Assembly (NCBI GenBank): GCA_039621445.1
Contig: CP154954.1
Location: 4,141,437 to 4,205,436, forward strand
Length of the DNA: 64,000 nt
Reading direction: 5' to 3'
From: Euglena gracilis
Lineage: Eukaryota; Euglenida; Euglenophyceae; Euglenales
Under the pieces are notes generated by a model, which ran no database searches, was not told the DNA's origin, and saw only the letters and a program-made list of their open reading frames with translations. Position 1 is the stretch's first letter; every line of letters begins with the position of its first letter. A program made the translations under genes and the position numbers. Positions 20,960 to 32,276 of the stretch are shown here, one piece after another.

Positions 20960-21770
20960 TACTCTAATTACAAATTGATCACAATCAAAAAACCACCAAA
21001 ATTTTCCCGGGTCATTTCAATGTTTTTTTTTGCTGACCCCCCAAAGGGTTTGGGCCAAAAACAAATTACTCATCCATGGGGGGGGCTTGTGGACACAGGG
21101 CACATTCCCACTGAATTTTCCTGGTGCTTTTTTGGGGGGTTACACAAATTGCACAATGAGGTAGAAATGTTGCTCCAAAGCTGTTAATGTAAGGTGTACA
21201 ACCTCAAATTTGGGGGGAAATAATACATGGTTCAATCCTTTTTTGATTATGTCTCAATCAATTAGCTCAGGCAATATCTTTGGTGACAAAACTTTCTGAT
21301 AACAAAGAGTTTTTACTTCGTGTTCCATTCTCAGGCTGGGAGGAAGATGCTGGGAGGTGTCAGCATATGGCACGGGGTCCATTGACGCAGTCCCTGGATT
21401 CAATGTGATATTTTTTTTGCAAAATAATTTTCCAAGCGAACCTGAAAAAACACATTGAACACAATGACTTCAAATTCATTTTTGAGAAAAAAAATAAAAC
21501 AAAACTGCAAAAAGTCGCTAACCGCTTTGCAGAGGAATGGTGCACACAAAAAACTTTAGAAATGAAAAAAAAAAGAGTTTTTTTTCCTGTGCGTTGGGCT
21601 GGTGGGTGGGTGGGTGACAATAAAACCGCTTTACAAACATGGTTCACATTCTTTTGTCTGGTTTGCCAACGCTCCTCTGAAAAGAAAACGAAGGATTCTC
21701 TTCGCATTAAACCAGGGACCTTTGAAAGAATAGGGGTCATGAACGAAGGAATGGCTTGCAATTGGTTGAG
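20960..21770. repeat. Duplicated segment, paralogous to 63.0-64.0 kb
   Basis: Colinear and in the same orientation as 63020-63985. Shared strings include CCAAAATTTTCCCGGGTCAT, CAGCATATGGCACGGGGTCC and ACCAGGGACCTTTGAAAGAA. Lengths differ by indels in the A-rich central part. No open frame is preserved in both copies. Confidence 0.85.
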
Positions 21771-22900
21771 GCGTGGCATGTGCACCAAGGGCATGGGTAG
21801 AAGGCGGAGACTGGCTATCACTGGCAAGCCGCTTCACTGTCCGTCCTGCTGAGTGGAATGGCACCGAACTTGCAAACGGACCAACTACAACTGCTCAAAC
21901 AAAGCGAATGAACGAGCAATGCCACTGGAGTAGTGTATGCAAGGATTTTCTTAAGCCGGATGGGCCCTGCCCTCGGGGGGGGTCCAGCCAGTCATCCAGC
22001 AGCCAGCCCTCCCCACAGGGGGCCCACCGACCACCCGGTGAAGCCAGGCGTACCAACATTTTTGAAAAAAGGGTGAAAAATAGCCCACAAAATCCCAAAA
22101 TGGCATTTTTTTTGCGGGTTTGGGGTTTTCGGCTGCAAATTTTAGTGAAAAAAAGCCAACCCAGTTGTATTTGGGCTGCTTTTGGGGTACCAGTTGCTGG
22201 GGCTGGACCCCATTGAATTTCCCCCTCCAGGGGGACAAACCAGCACCTCATTTCCCAGTTGTCCAGAGGACCCCAGGGGAAGGTCCGTAAATCCTGAAGC
22301 TATGACTGACAACCGCAGGCGAAATACATGCCCCAAAGACTAAATTTGTCTTACCAACCTTGCAGCAAAATGGACAGTGACAGCAGCTCAAGTCCTTCCC
22401 ACCGCCGGTAACAACAGCCACCCCCCCCTTCATATGACCAATGTGTTTTGCAGTCAACGACCAGGGGTTGGTTGAAGGACATGGGGGAGACCTGGGGGGG
22501 GGGATGAGGCGCAAGTATTGAATATACCTCTGTCAACGGAACACACAATAGAATTGAAACTATGAAAAACCAAACACACCCATCTCAGTGTGTTTTTTCC
22601 ACCCATCGTAGAAAATATAAAGATATTGAACAACATGACACAACGAGCAAACAATGGGTATGGGGCAGCAAGGAAAAAAAAACCTTTAATTTAGGGCTGC
22701 CTAAGAATACCTTTGAATTTCTAATGAAAATATGTGAAAATTTATGCGAGCACGCACACACACAGAGAGAGAGAGAGGGGGGGGAATTTTTCGAATAAGA
22801 GACACAATCATTGTGGGATAATCATTTAGTGAGGGTATATGTATTCTGCGTGGTACAGACTGTCCAAAACGAGCTCACAGGAATAGGGAGGGAGAGAGGG
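21771..22900. other. Unassigned spacer with G-rich and (GA)n patches
   Basis: Holds GGGGGGTCCAGCCAG at about 21976 (a string seen in variant form near 44525, 46455 and 53228). A short CA/GA microsatellite lies at about 22752-22780, and GAGGGAGAGAGGGAGAGGG at 22890. Overlapping open frames on both strands around 21773-22251 show no recognisable domain. No gene is called. Confidence 0.4.
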
Positions 22901-24218
22901 AGAGGGTCATGGGGTGAAGCCTCTTACCTTCCTGGTGAGTTCAAAGCTCCATAAATTGCCTTGCAAGTAACCCTTTGCAACATTTTGGGTGAAGGTGGTC
23001 GGGCTGATGGGTGAACCAAGACCCCAGCAGCGGCGACGGCGGCCATGGACAAAAACATGCCAAAGGCATGACCACCTTCATGACAAAAGAGAGTGTGTGC
23101 AGCCACCAACGCCCACTTCCGGGGCTGGACACTGGGGCAGTGGCCACCTTGCTCAGGGGAACGCAGGGACTGGCATGGGCGCGCACAGTTTCCCATGCCA
23201 GTCCAATGCCTGATCAAAGCAGTAATCAGCACCACCAGGCCCAGAGGGCACGGCTGCAGTTGGGGGCAGCGAGTCTGCATCAAAATGGCACGATGGACAG
23301 CACCTGGCCAGAGAGGCACCATCTGGCACACTGTACTGTGCTGGCCATCGGCACCCCAGCCCCACCCGCAACAAGCACCACCGCGGCAAGAGCAGCATCA
23401 TCGAAAGGCAGCAGCCCACATCACTGAAGACTGAAGGATGTATATCCAATGCCATACAAAAGGGGAGCGGGTGGTGCACACCACCATCCACAACCGCGAG
23501 GAAGAGTACCCCGACCACATCGTCCGCTGCCCCCTGGCCACCGACGCCGAGCAGCTCCCACCGAGCAGCTGGGCGGGGTCATCATGGGCCGCCTGGACTT
23601 CGCCCGGATGGCCTGCAGCCACATGGGGTATTTTAAGCAGTCCGTGGCCAACGTCCTCCGTAATGCGATCTGGCGGCGGGGGTATTCACGCCGCCTTGTG
23701 CAGTCCTGTGTGGAGTCGCTTCCTCTTCCAGCGATGGAACGTCACCCACATTCGCGTTCTCCAAGGTACTCCAAGGCACGCCCCCAGCTCCATGGGCCAC
23801 AGCCCTCCCCGTGCCCTCTCCCGTGGAGCTTTCCTCGCTGTCTTCAGCCACCCGACATCCTTTCCTGGGGGCATCGACGACCTGCTGGTCGAAACGACAC
23901 CGCCGCCTTGCCCCACCGCCGCCTCCCATACCCGAGTCCTGGACACGGTGATCATTGTCCGAGAGTCACACGTGCGCCATCGCAAGCGGCGCAAATGGGA
24001 GTGCCCTAATCCGTCCACTGGCCGGGGGATGGAGAGGGGGGCGAGTGGTGAGGTGTGCCCAACCTGTAAGCAGCAATGGCTTGACCCGGGGGTGATGCTG
24101 CTAAGAATAAAGACCTCGGAGAGCCCGGGCGAGTCTCCATGCAACATCCAAAAAGAGGGGGACGCCCCAAGCATCAGAAGCAAAACGCTGGCCCACACCA
24201 TTTGGGCCAGCGTGTGAC
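22901..24218 (+). pseudogene. GC-rich decayed coding region, possible retroelement fragment
   Basis: The region is clearly more GC-rich than its surroundings and open in long stretches of two plus frames. Frame A (23438-24217) contains HTTIHNREEEYPDHIVRC near its start. Frame B (23449-24009) contains IMGRLDFARMACSHMGYF followed by a stretch ending WRRGYSRRLVQSC at about 23600-23710. Reading A then B gives the most protein-like path, implying a frameshift near 23560. The pattern of an Arg-rich start, a YF motif, then RGY..RLV recalls the end of Penelope-type reverse transcriptases. No catalytic YxDD motif or upstream RT core is seen. Family assignment is weak; a host pseudogene or GC-driven frames are alternatives. 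Confidence 0.25.
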
Positions 24219-24362
24219 GGAATTTACACTGTGCATTGAACTGGGGGTGACACCGCCAAGGATCTCACCCTCGGTGAACCCAGGCGGGCCTGAGAACAGC
24301 ACGGGGGACGTCTCAAGCCATAGATCGAACCACACCGTGGCGGGGTTTATGCGATCTGATCT

Positions 24363-25271
24363 GTGAATCTGTGCATCAAATACGAGGGGTGGAAAGCAGG
24401 TTTGACGGACCATGAAAAAACCGGACGAGGAAGGGCCATCTGCGAGTCATGGGACCCAGACCTGCACAACAAAATCTGGGCCTCATGCGGCCCCCAGCAA
24501 CGAAGCATCATCCAAGAATGGCAAGAAGCCGCCGCAGCCCATAATGCTGAGCGCCGCACGGATCTCGAGCGCCACACACATGACTGGCACGAAAATGCCA
24601 GAATTGGGGAGGCTGACAACCCTGGTTCCAGGCACCACCACCATGCCCCCTCCCCCAAGGGCCTCAACCACTCACGCCACGCTCCCGGAACAAGACCAAA
24701 CCATATTCAGGCGGGCGGCAGGCAGCGTGGTGCCTGTGCCCCACCAACCCTGTCCGCAGAGCAGCAAGCGAAGTGGGACATACCATGGCCCCAAGCCCCT
24801 TGGCAACTGGAGCACACGGGCCGTTCCGCGGGTGTGGGGCACACTCGAGGGCCATGTGACTGCGGAGTTGCTCTCCAGGGTGCCCAAGGGGACGTGACTC
24901 ACCTGTGGGTGGCCCGGGGTCGCCATCCCTTGCGGTCCATGACTAGCCCACCCACAGAGCATGCCCAGAACCAAGGCAGTCACCAACCACTAGCCGGGCT
25001 TCGGTGGATTGAGAAGGATGGACCTGTCCGCTGTGTGCGGGACGGGGTGGGCATCCCCTTTACCTTTTTGAAAAATTCAGGAGGTGGAAATCCGCCTTTT
25101 GGAAACACGCGGAAAAAACATTTCTGCCTTCCCATTACGGGAATGCCGATCATTGGTTTTCAGAGAGCCAGCCAGCCCCGGCTGCGGGGGGGGGGTCTGT
25201 TAATACAAAGCAAGGGCAACCTCAGCCCAGTCCGGCGAAGGCAAAAATTGTTGGAGCGAACTGCCACATGA
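24363..25271 (+). CDS. Uncharacterised 302-codon open frame
   Basis: Longest frame in the window not explained by a simple repeat. It follows the decayed region above in the same GC-rich patch. The N-terminal 75 residues are mixed and plausible (Trp, charged residues, PDLHNKIWASCGPQQR, IIQEWQEAAAAHN). Residues 80-200 become rich in His, Pro, Gly and Gln. The last 60 run into sequence shared with no known frame. A second frame (24412-24897) is open in parallel and Pro/Ser/Thr-rich, so high GC could explain both. No domain, signal peptide or membrane segment is recognised. It may be part of the same decayed element as 22901-24218. Confidence 0.22.
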   Translation: MNLCIKYEGWKAGLTDHEKTGRGRAICESWDPDLHNKIWASCGPQQRSIIQEWQEAAAAHNAERRTDLERHTHDWHENARIGEADNPGSRHHHHAPSPKGLNHSRHAPGTRPNHIQAGGRQRGACAPPTLSAEQQAKWDIPWPQAPWQLEHTGRSAGVGHTRGPCDCGVALQGAQGDVTHLWVARGRHPLRSMTSPPTEHAQNQGSHQPLAGLRWIEKDGPVRCVRDGVGIPFTFLKNSGGGNPPFGNTRKKHFCLPITGMPIIGFQRASQPRLRGGGLLIQSKGNLSPVRRRQKLLERTAT

Positions 25272-25344
25272 GCCAGGCGCTTGGCCCGCCTGCTCATTGC
25301 ATAGAAACTTGGCCTCCCAGCTTGTGATCTCGCCCCAAACTTTC

Positions 25345-25845
25345 ATTTAGTGCGCCGTGGCGAAGTATGTCGTGGCACAAAAATTTTTTTTCCGAGGCGC
25401 ACGCGGCAAACAATTGAATTTTTGCCGCGGCACACCTGCGACACACCTGAAAAGCTGCCGCGGCACACCAACAACACACCCACGGCACACCAATGACGTT
25501 CCCGCGGCACATGCCTTCTTTTGTTATGGCACGGACAGGGGATAATTGGGATGGCTATGCCGTCGGTACATGCGGCGCACAGAATGCAACCTTCCGCGGC
25601 GCACGCGGTCACAAAATTTCTAATGCTGCGGCGCACGCGGAGCAGAAAAAAAGAATTTTACGCGGCGCACTAAATGAAAATTTGCTTGCCCCCCCTCTTC
25701 AGGCTTTTAGGATTTTAGCCTGTTTTGTGCATGGCCTGCCGCAACTATTAACACGCAAACTTGGCAGTTGGTCTCCAGACTCAATTGGCAGCCCGGGCAA
25801 GACCTGCCTGGCGCCAAAATGAGCCCAAATCCAGAGATAGAGGAT
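25345..25845. repeat. Cluster of GCGGCGCAC / GCGGCACAC motifs
   Basis: Between 25350 and 25670 the core GCGGC(A/G)CAC recurs about eight times at irregular 15-60 bp intervals, often with a CCGCGG junction, and is separated by AT-rich filler. The rest, to 25845, is unassigned. It resembles the GTGCCACGCGGTGCC clusters at 17570, 33705 and 45786 in composition but not exactly. Confidence 0.5.
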
Positions 25846-25858
25846 AGAAAGATAGACA

Positions 25859-26581
<723 letters not shown>

Positions 26582-27139
26582 GAGAGGTATGTGGGTAACC
26601 GCGGCCACCCCACAACGGGTGGAACAGGTCCCGGGGCTTCGTCCCACGGGCACCCAGACAGCCAGAGCCTGTGAGCCTTCCTGGGACGAGCTCAAGGGAC
26701 CTTCCCTGTGCTTAACCTCACTTTTTGTGGAAAAAAGAGGGGGGGGAGAGAGAGACACTCCCAGGGGACACTGCACCATTCACCACGTGATTGTCGCAGA
26801 AGCAAACTTGGTTGTCGCACGATTCAGTGGGGCAGCCCTCGTCAGAGGGTTCTGCTGTGAAATGGGGGGGCTCCTCAAGAAGCGGGGCTATCTGTGGCGT
26901 GTCATGCAGTTCGGCAATCGCATCTGTTTGGCACACACAATTGTTTGGCACACACATTTGGCACACACACGCATCTGTTTGGCACACACACACTGTCGTA
27001 ACAAGGCCTAAGACCTGATTGAGAGATTCTCAAAAAAAGAACTGGTCCTTGTCTAACATTTTCTCTCCAACTATTGGCATATGCTATCACAAACAATATT
27101 GTAAATACCCAATTGTTTTATCACGCATGTCATTTTAGA
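26582..27139. other. Spacer with a TTTGGCACACACA minisatellite
   Basis: 26925-26993 holds four imperfect units of GTTTGGCACACACA, two of them preceded by CGCATCT. The rest has no recognisable feature; a 148-codon frame at 26565-27011 has no identifiable domain and runs into this repeat. Confidence 0.45.
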
Positions 27140-27501
27140 AAATTTATATTCAAAAAAAAAACATTCAAAAAAAAAAATACAAAAACAAAAAAAAAATTTC
27201 TTCAAAAAATCCAAAAAAAAACCCCTCCTCAAAAAAATCCCTTTCAAAATAAAACCCCTCGCCAAAAAAAAAAAAGAAAGCCAAAAAAAAAAATCCCCCC
27301 CCCCCCCCCCCCCCCCTGGCCCCCCCGCCCCCCCCCCCCAAAAAATAAACGCCCCCCCCCAACCCCCCCCCGGTCCGCGCTCCCGCCCCCCCCCCCCCTC
27401 CCCCCTCCCCCCACTAAAAAAAAAACCACACACCCCGCCCACCACGACTTGAAACGCTGGCCAAAAATTACACCAGAAACCCCCGACCGCTTCCACCTCC
27501 C

Positions 27502-27503
<2 letters not shown>
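27140..27503. repeat. A-rich then C-rich low-complexity tract
   Basis: A runs (27150-27300) give way to C runs (27295-27420), including about 21 consecutive C. It is a possible i-motif or G-quadruplex on the opposite strand. The 379-codon minus-strand frame covering 27071-28210 exists only because this and the CA array lack stops. Confidence 0.85.
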
Positions 27504-27542
<39 letters not shown>

Positions 27543-27691
27543 CACACACAGACACACACACACACACACACACACACCATCACACACAACACACACACAC
27601 ACACACAAAACAGACACAGACACCTACACACACACACACAACACAACCGAACAAAACACACACAAACACACAAACACACAAAAACACACAC

Positions 27692-27740
<49 letters not shown>
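27504..27740. repeat. Interrupted (CA)n microsatellite
   Basis: CA repeats with GACA, CACACCAT, AAAACA and ACACAACA interruptions. It continues the low-complexity block. Confidence 0.95.
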
Positions 27741-27741
<1 letters not shown>

Positions 27742-28640
27742 CAAACAACACACAAAAGAACACCCTCAGAGAGGGAAAAAGAGGGGGAAAGGGGGACGGA
27801 CACCCGGACGGGGGATGTGTGTCCTTTGTCCTTGAAGAGAATTTCCTGCTGGACAACTCTGGAATTTGTGTTTCATGATAAGGCGGAGTCGTGGCAATGC
27901 TGGGGATGCACGACCAAAAAAACGGGGGGTGAACCCCCCCCCCACCCCCCCCCCCGGGGGTGGGGGGGGGTGGCCTGTGGGGCCCGGGTGACCCACAAAA
28001 TTGGCCAAAAAATTGCGAAATGCCAAAAAAATAAACTTCTTCAATTTTTCGGCGCAAAAGGTGCCGAAAAGAAACCCAATAATAAAATGAGACCGACTTT
28101 GGCCGCCCAAATAATAAACCCCCTCCGCAGGTGTGAAACAAAGGGAAAGTGAGATCAGAAATGTTGCAAAAAGCAACAAAATGGATAAAGGTGGTGCACA
28201 AAAATGCCAAAAAAAAAGACCTTTTTCAAAAAAAGCCCCCAAGCCAAAAAAGTGAAATTTGGGCCACTTTTGACTTCGATTTGAATAAAGAAAATAATAA
28301 ATGGCTTGAGTGTACAAATAATAAACGGGGGGTTATTGATTGGGGGAGTTTATGTCCCACCCCCCTCCGGGAGGACCCCCTGGGGGGGGGGCGGCTCGGC
28401 CGGGCCCACCCCCCCCTTCCCCCCCAGGGGTCCACGACTAAAAAAAAACCCTGGGCACGACCACGGCAGTGGCACGGGTGGCACGGTCACGTCCGGGGTG
28501 AGCGTAGTAGGGCCGAATGGACCGCTGGCGGGGCTCGAGGGAGTGGGATGTGCTAGGCGAGGCCAGGGTTACACCAGAATAACAACCCCTTTGCCCCGAC
28601 TTCGGACGCCCAAACGATTTATGCTTGTCCACATACAGGT
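27741..28640. other. Spacer with AATAATAAACCCC motifs and C/G runs
   Basis: AATAATAAA followed by a C or G run occurs near 28110 and 28318, echoing 29150-29240. 28420-28450 (GGGGTCCACGACTAAAAAAA) resembles 37905-37925. C-rich blocks at 27930-27955 and G-rich 27960-27972 can pair. No gene is seen. Confidence 0.5.
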
Positions 28641-28643
28641 GTT

Positions 28644-28845
28644 CACGCACACTCACACGCTCACACACACACACACGCACACAAACACACACACACACAC
28701 ACAAACACACGCATGCACGCACGCACGCACACACACACGCACGCACGCACGCACACACACACACTTGCAAAACACACACAACACACACACACCACTCACA
28801 CCACACACTCCACACACACCACACACACCACACCACACACACAGC
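28644..28845. repeat. (CA)n/(GCAC)n microsatellite
   Basis: CA units mixed with GCAC and CACACC variants, so frames read His-Thr-Ala-Arg on one strand and Cys-Val-Arg on the other. Both are artefacts. Confidence 0.93.
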
Positions 28846-29534
28846 GATACAGAGAGCAGAGGGAGATCCTCATAAAAACTCTGCTACATTACAGGCGAAC
28901 CCTGCACTGCAGTGGAAAATATCAGGCAGGGAATGGAGCCCGGGGCTGACGGACATGAAAAGAGATTTCGGTGGGGATGTCGTTTTGTCCTTGAAGAGCC
29001 CTTGACTTTTTGGAACAATAAAATGGACGCGCTTTGACTCATGGGAATTCATGGAACGTTTTGCACTTTGTTGTAATCCATTTTTGCGTGGCGAAATGCT
29101 GTAAAAAAGATAAAGAAAAAACAAACAAACAACGAGGCACGGTGTTAAACCCCCCCAAATAATACCCCCCCCCAAATAATAACCCCCAAATACAACTTGG
29201 GGTCGACTTCGGCCGCCGAAATAAACCCCCCCCCTGGTTTCGGGCCGCAGGCCCGGATTTTTGACCTGAAATGTAGGAAAATCACAACTGACACAAATTA
29301 TGGAAAAAATGGATGGCTCATCTGACGTCCAAAAATGGAAATTTCACAAGAAAGTGCAAAAAATGACCCCCAAAGGGCGGTGCTACTTTGGGTTTTTCGG
29401 GACTTCGGAAATTTTTCGAAATTTTTTGGGAAAATAAACCCCCCCCCCCCAATATCGGGCCGGGACTTCGGGGGAAAAAATAATACCCCAGGGGGGGTAT
29501 TATTTGGGGGGGGGGGGTTTACCCGCCCCCCCCC
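28846..29534. other. Spacer with C-rich AAATAATACCCC motifs
   Basis: 28880-29110 is unassigned. 29140-29240 carries repeated AAATAATA plus C runs and GACTTCGGCCGCC (also seen as GACTTTGGCCGCC at 28093). A perfect hairpin lies at 29478-29505. No gene is seen. Confidence 0.5.
29478..29505. repeat. Perfect 12-bp hairpin
   Basis: AAATAATACCCC (29478-29489) pairs with GGGGTATTATTT (29494-29505) around AGGG. The arm sequence is the same motif that recurs in the C-rich block at 29150-29180. No T run follows, and this is not a bacterial terminator. Confidence 0.85.
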
Positions 29535-30002
29535 CCCTAGTCGTACGACCGGGTTCCTGCAACCTGTGACCAGGGGGGGGGTCGTAACACCCCCGTAACC
29601 TGCAACCTGTAACCGGGGGGTGGTCGTAAATAAGGGGGCGGCCGTAGGTAAAGTGGTGTTAATTTTTTCGTAATCTGCAACCTGTGACCGGGGTGTGGTT
29701 GTAAATGAGGGGTGGTCGTACGACAAGAGGGGGGGGGGGGCGGGTAGAAACCACCCCAAAAAACGGGGGAGGTACTCAACGGTTTTTTCGTCGCAAAAGG
29801 GAGGTGGATCAGAAAGTTGCAAAAGTGCTCGATCACACATACCGGGATCAAACAAACTGGGGAAAACAAAAACAGGAGAGAGTTGGTACCTTTGAAACTA
29901 AGGGCCCTGTATGGCATGAAAGATCCAAAAAATGAAGGGAAATTAGGTCACAGACGGATTGGACTTCTTATCAGAAAAGAAGAATTATGAAGTCATAAAA
30001 TT
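29535..30002. repeat. Tandem CCTGCAACCTGTGACC repeat, copy 2, and spacer
   Basis: 29535-29740 carries three units homologous to 20560-20900. 29741-30002 is unassigned; the open frames there (29695-29935) have no domain. Confidence 0.75.
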
Positions 30003-30475
30003 TAAAGGTTGTTTTGGCTTGGAGGCTTGGAGTTCCAATGGTAGTAAAATGCACCTTAGCAATCTGCAAAAGCCCTGCCGACTTGGATGGCCAAATGGCG
30101 GTGATGGGATTGTAAGAGCTTCAGCAGCCCCAGGCAACTGTGCACATGTGGTCCCTTGCACGGCTCCTAATAGCTGGTTTCAAATTTGGTGCCCTAGCCA
30201 TGGCCACATAATTGGCCGGAGGTTGAGGAGGGTATGTCAAAACAAAACAACCATGATTTAAAAACACACAATGATGTTTGTGACATTCGCATCCCTTTTT
30301 TGGCCATCAGAGCTCTGGGAATTTTTGTCACACTTATATGCCATACTTTTTACACACAATACTTGAATATTCGATAATTCAATTGCTTTGAATTTTTGAT
30401 GTCTTCAGCCACATCGTACACCTGTACCCCATCCCAGGGAAATTCTAAAGCTGGACCCACCCCCCGGGATCCAGC
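30003..30475. repeat. Repeat family R4, copy 1
   Basis: Colinear with 39750-40230 in direct orientation. Shared strings include TGTTTTGGCTTGGAGGCTTG, GGCGGTGATGGGATTG and AGCTTCAGCAGCCCCAGGC, and both end near a GGACCC...CCC motif. The GAGTTCAAATCTC string in copy 2 resembles an RNA polymerase III B box, but no A box lies at tRNA spacing. Confidence 0.82.
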
Positions 30476-30532
30476 GAGCCACCACCGTTTTTTAGACTTC
30501 TAATGCATAGCATACCCATGCTCTCCATTGGA

Positions 30533-32276
30533 ATGTCTGCACGTGCAGAAGCATTTGTCGGTGGTTTCGTCTGGCGTATCCGATTTCCATAACTTCGAGG
30601 GGATTGTGGCAGATGTGTCCGAGGAGTCTTCGTTGTTGTTGGGCCTCCGCCCATTCTCGTTGGTGGGGCTGCACCCTTTGTGCGTTTGGGACGTTACGAC
30701 CTGGACGTACAATTCATGATTGACCATCTGTTCTGGATTTCAGACGGATGTGACACAATCATGCAGAAATACTACGAAGAGCAACACCCCTGTGTGGTTG
30801 CTCCAGAAATACACCGACATATGGTCAAACTGTACAAGGAAAAAGCGCGAGGCTTTTTTTTCGACGGTACAATTTCCTGCTACGAAAGCCAGGATGGCAT
30901 TCACAAATTGCCGGGATTCTGGCAATTACTTTTCTGGCTCAGATTCCATTGCATGAACTTCGGCTCATTTGCAATCCCAGCCAGCAAAGGACACTACCTA
31001 CCACATCCAAATATATGTCTACAATACGGATGGGAATCAACCCTTGACGCACTGAAGACAATGTTCGACGATATCCGAGAAATCGGACCACAAAGCATGC
31101 TATGGGAAGTATTCCCACTTCCAAAGGATGTACAATTGGTGACACACAAAATGTTTTGATACAATTACCAAATTTTTTTGAACGAACACTACGGCCCCCA
31201 TTTCCAAGTGGTCGGAATCGACCTGACATATCCACAAAAATTTGTCGTTTGGGCGTCTGCGGAGTCTGGAACGCGGAGAGTACAGCGCACAAAATGCTGT
31301 AAGGGCCGAAGTGCCAGCTACAACGCCTGCTCAGGCACGACCACAAACACCATTACCAGACGCGGAACCTGACGCTCCTACAGAACTTACAATGGCCGAA
31401 GTGCCTGCAAACCCTACAAAGGCCGCAGCGCCTCTGACAGACACGGTTCCACCCACCTCCGCACGTGGGGAAAGTGGACGAGAAGCAACCGATGAAGATA
31501 TAATCGCACTACGCGACGAGACTGAACAAATACAACGTGAATTTCCATTCGGCATTTACAGCGGACCCAGACGACTTCATACTCATACCACCAGAAGTCG
31601 GGCAGGCAGCAGGACGCATCCTAGGAGGCGTCCGAAATGACTTACTTCGATAATCACAATGGTGAGATCGAGGTCTTCCTCCTCAACGTGAAGTCCCCGT
31701 GACACGGGACTTGGCGAACAACCCACACAAGAAGTTCCGGCTTCGACTGCAGAACTGGCAGCAGACGCGGCCAGCTCTACTCCTGTTGTACAACCCACTG
31801 TCCAAACACCCGAAGTGGTGACAACGACCGAATTGACTACGGTCGAAACAACGCCACCACACGACACAACACCCGTAGTGGTACACACACACACCTGAAC
31901 AGGTGGTACCGACGGCACCTGACGTACCACCTACCACTACACCAACAGCCAAACCTGCTCCAAAGTCCCCTGCAGAGCGCCCCTTTCCGCAACAGCGGAA
32001 AGAAAAAGGCAGTAAACCTAAGCCTAAACCGCAGCCTGCACACCCATGCAAACCTGCTGAACGACACAACGAGCCAAAACCACCTGCACCTGGGAGTGGT
32101 AACAAATCAGGAAAGCGGGCGAAGACCTCAGCTGCTACCACACCAGCGCCAACTTACACTGATGTGACCGGGAAAAACCGGGTCACATCTACCCTTCGAG
32201 GTAGAACTCGATACAACGTCTGACACATCGCAAGAGGAAAACATGCCCGTTGACGATAATGCCGCACTTTGGCAAA
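30533..32276 (+). pseudogene. Unrecognised decayed gene with Pro/Thr/Lys-rich C-terminal part
   Basis: One frame is open from 30593 to a TGA at 31157 (188 codons). It includes varied, protein-like sequence: RYDLDVQFMIDHLFW, HRHMVKLYKEKARGFFF, GFWQLLFWLRFHCMNFGSF. After the TGA the same frame continues (NEHYGPHFQVVGIDLTY) to 31372. It overlaps a second frame (31242-31640) that is Ala/Pro/Thr-rich. The Pro/Thr-rich character resumes at 31716-31899, then in another frame at 31903-32223 (Pro/Lys-rich, KEKGSKPKPKPQP). At least two frame changes and one internal stop suggest a pseudogene or unrecognised introns. The upstream ATG at 30533 is in frame but followed by TAA at 30590. No family is recognised; a structural or gag-like protein is only a guess. 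Confidence 0.4.

Noticed and set aside
23438-24217. Intact reverse transcriptase gene
   Set aside because: No YxDD-type catalytic motif and a frameshift inside the only RT-like stretch.
27071-28210. 379-codon minus-strand frame
   Set aside because: Runs through CA repeats and C/A homopolymers; no complex sequence outside them.
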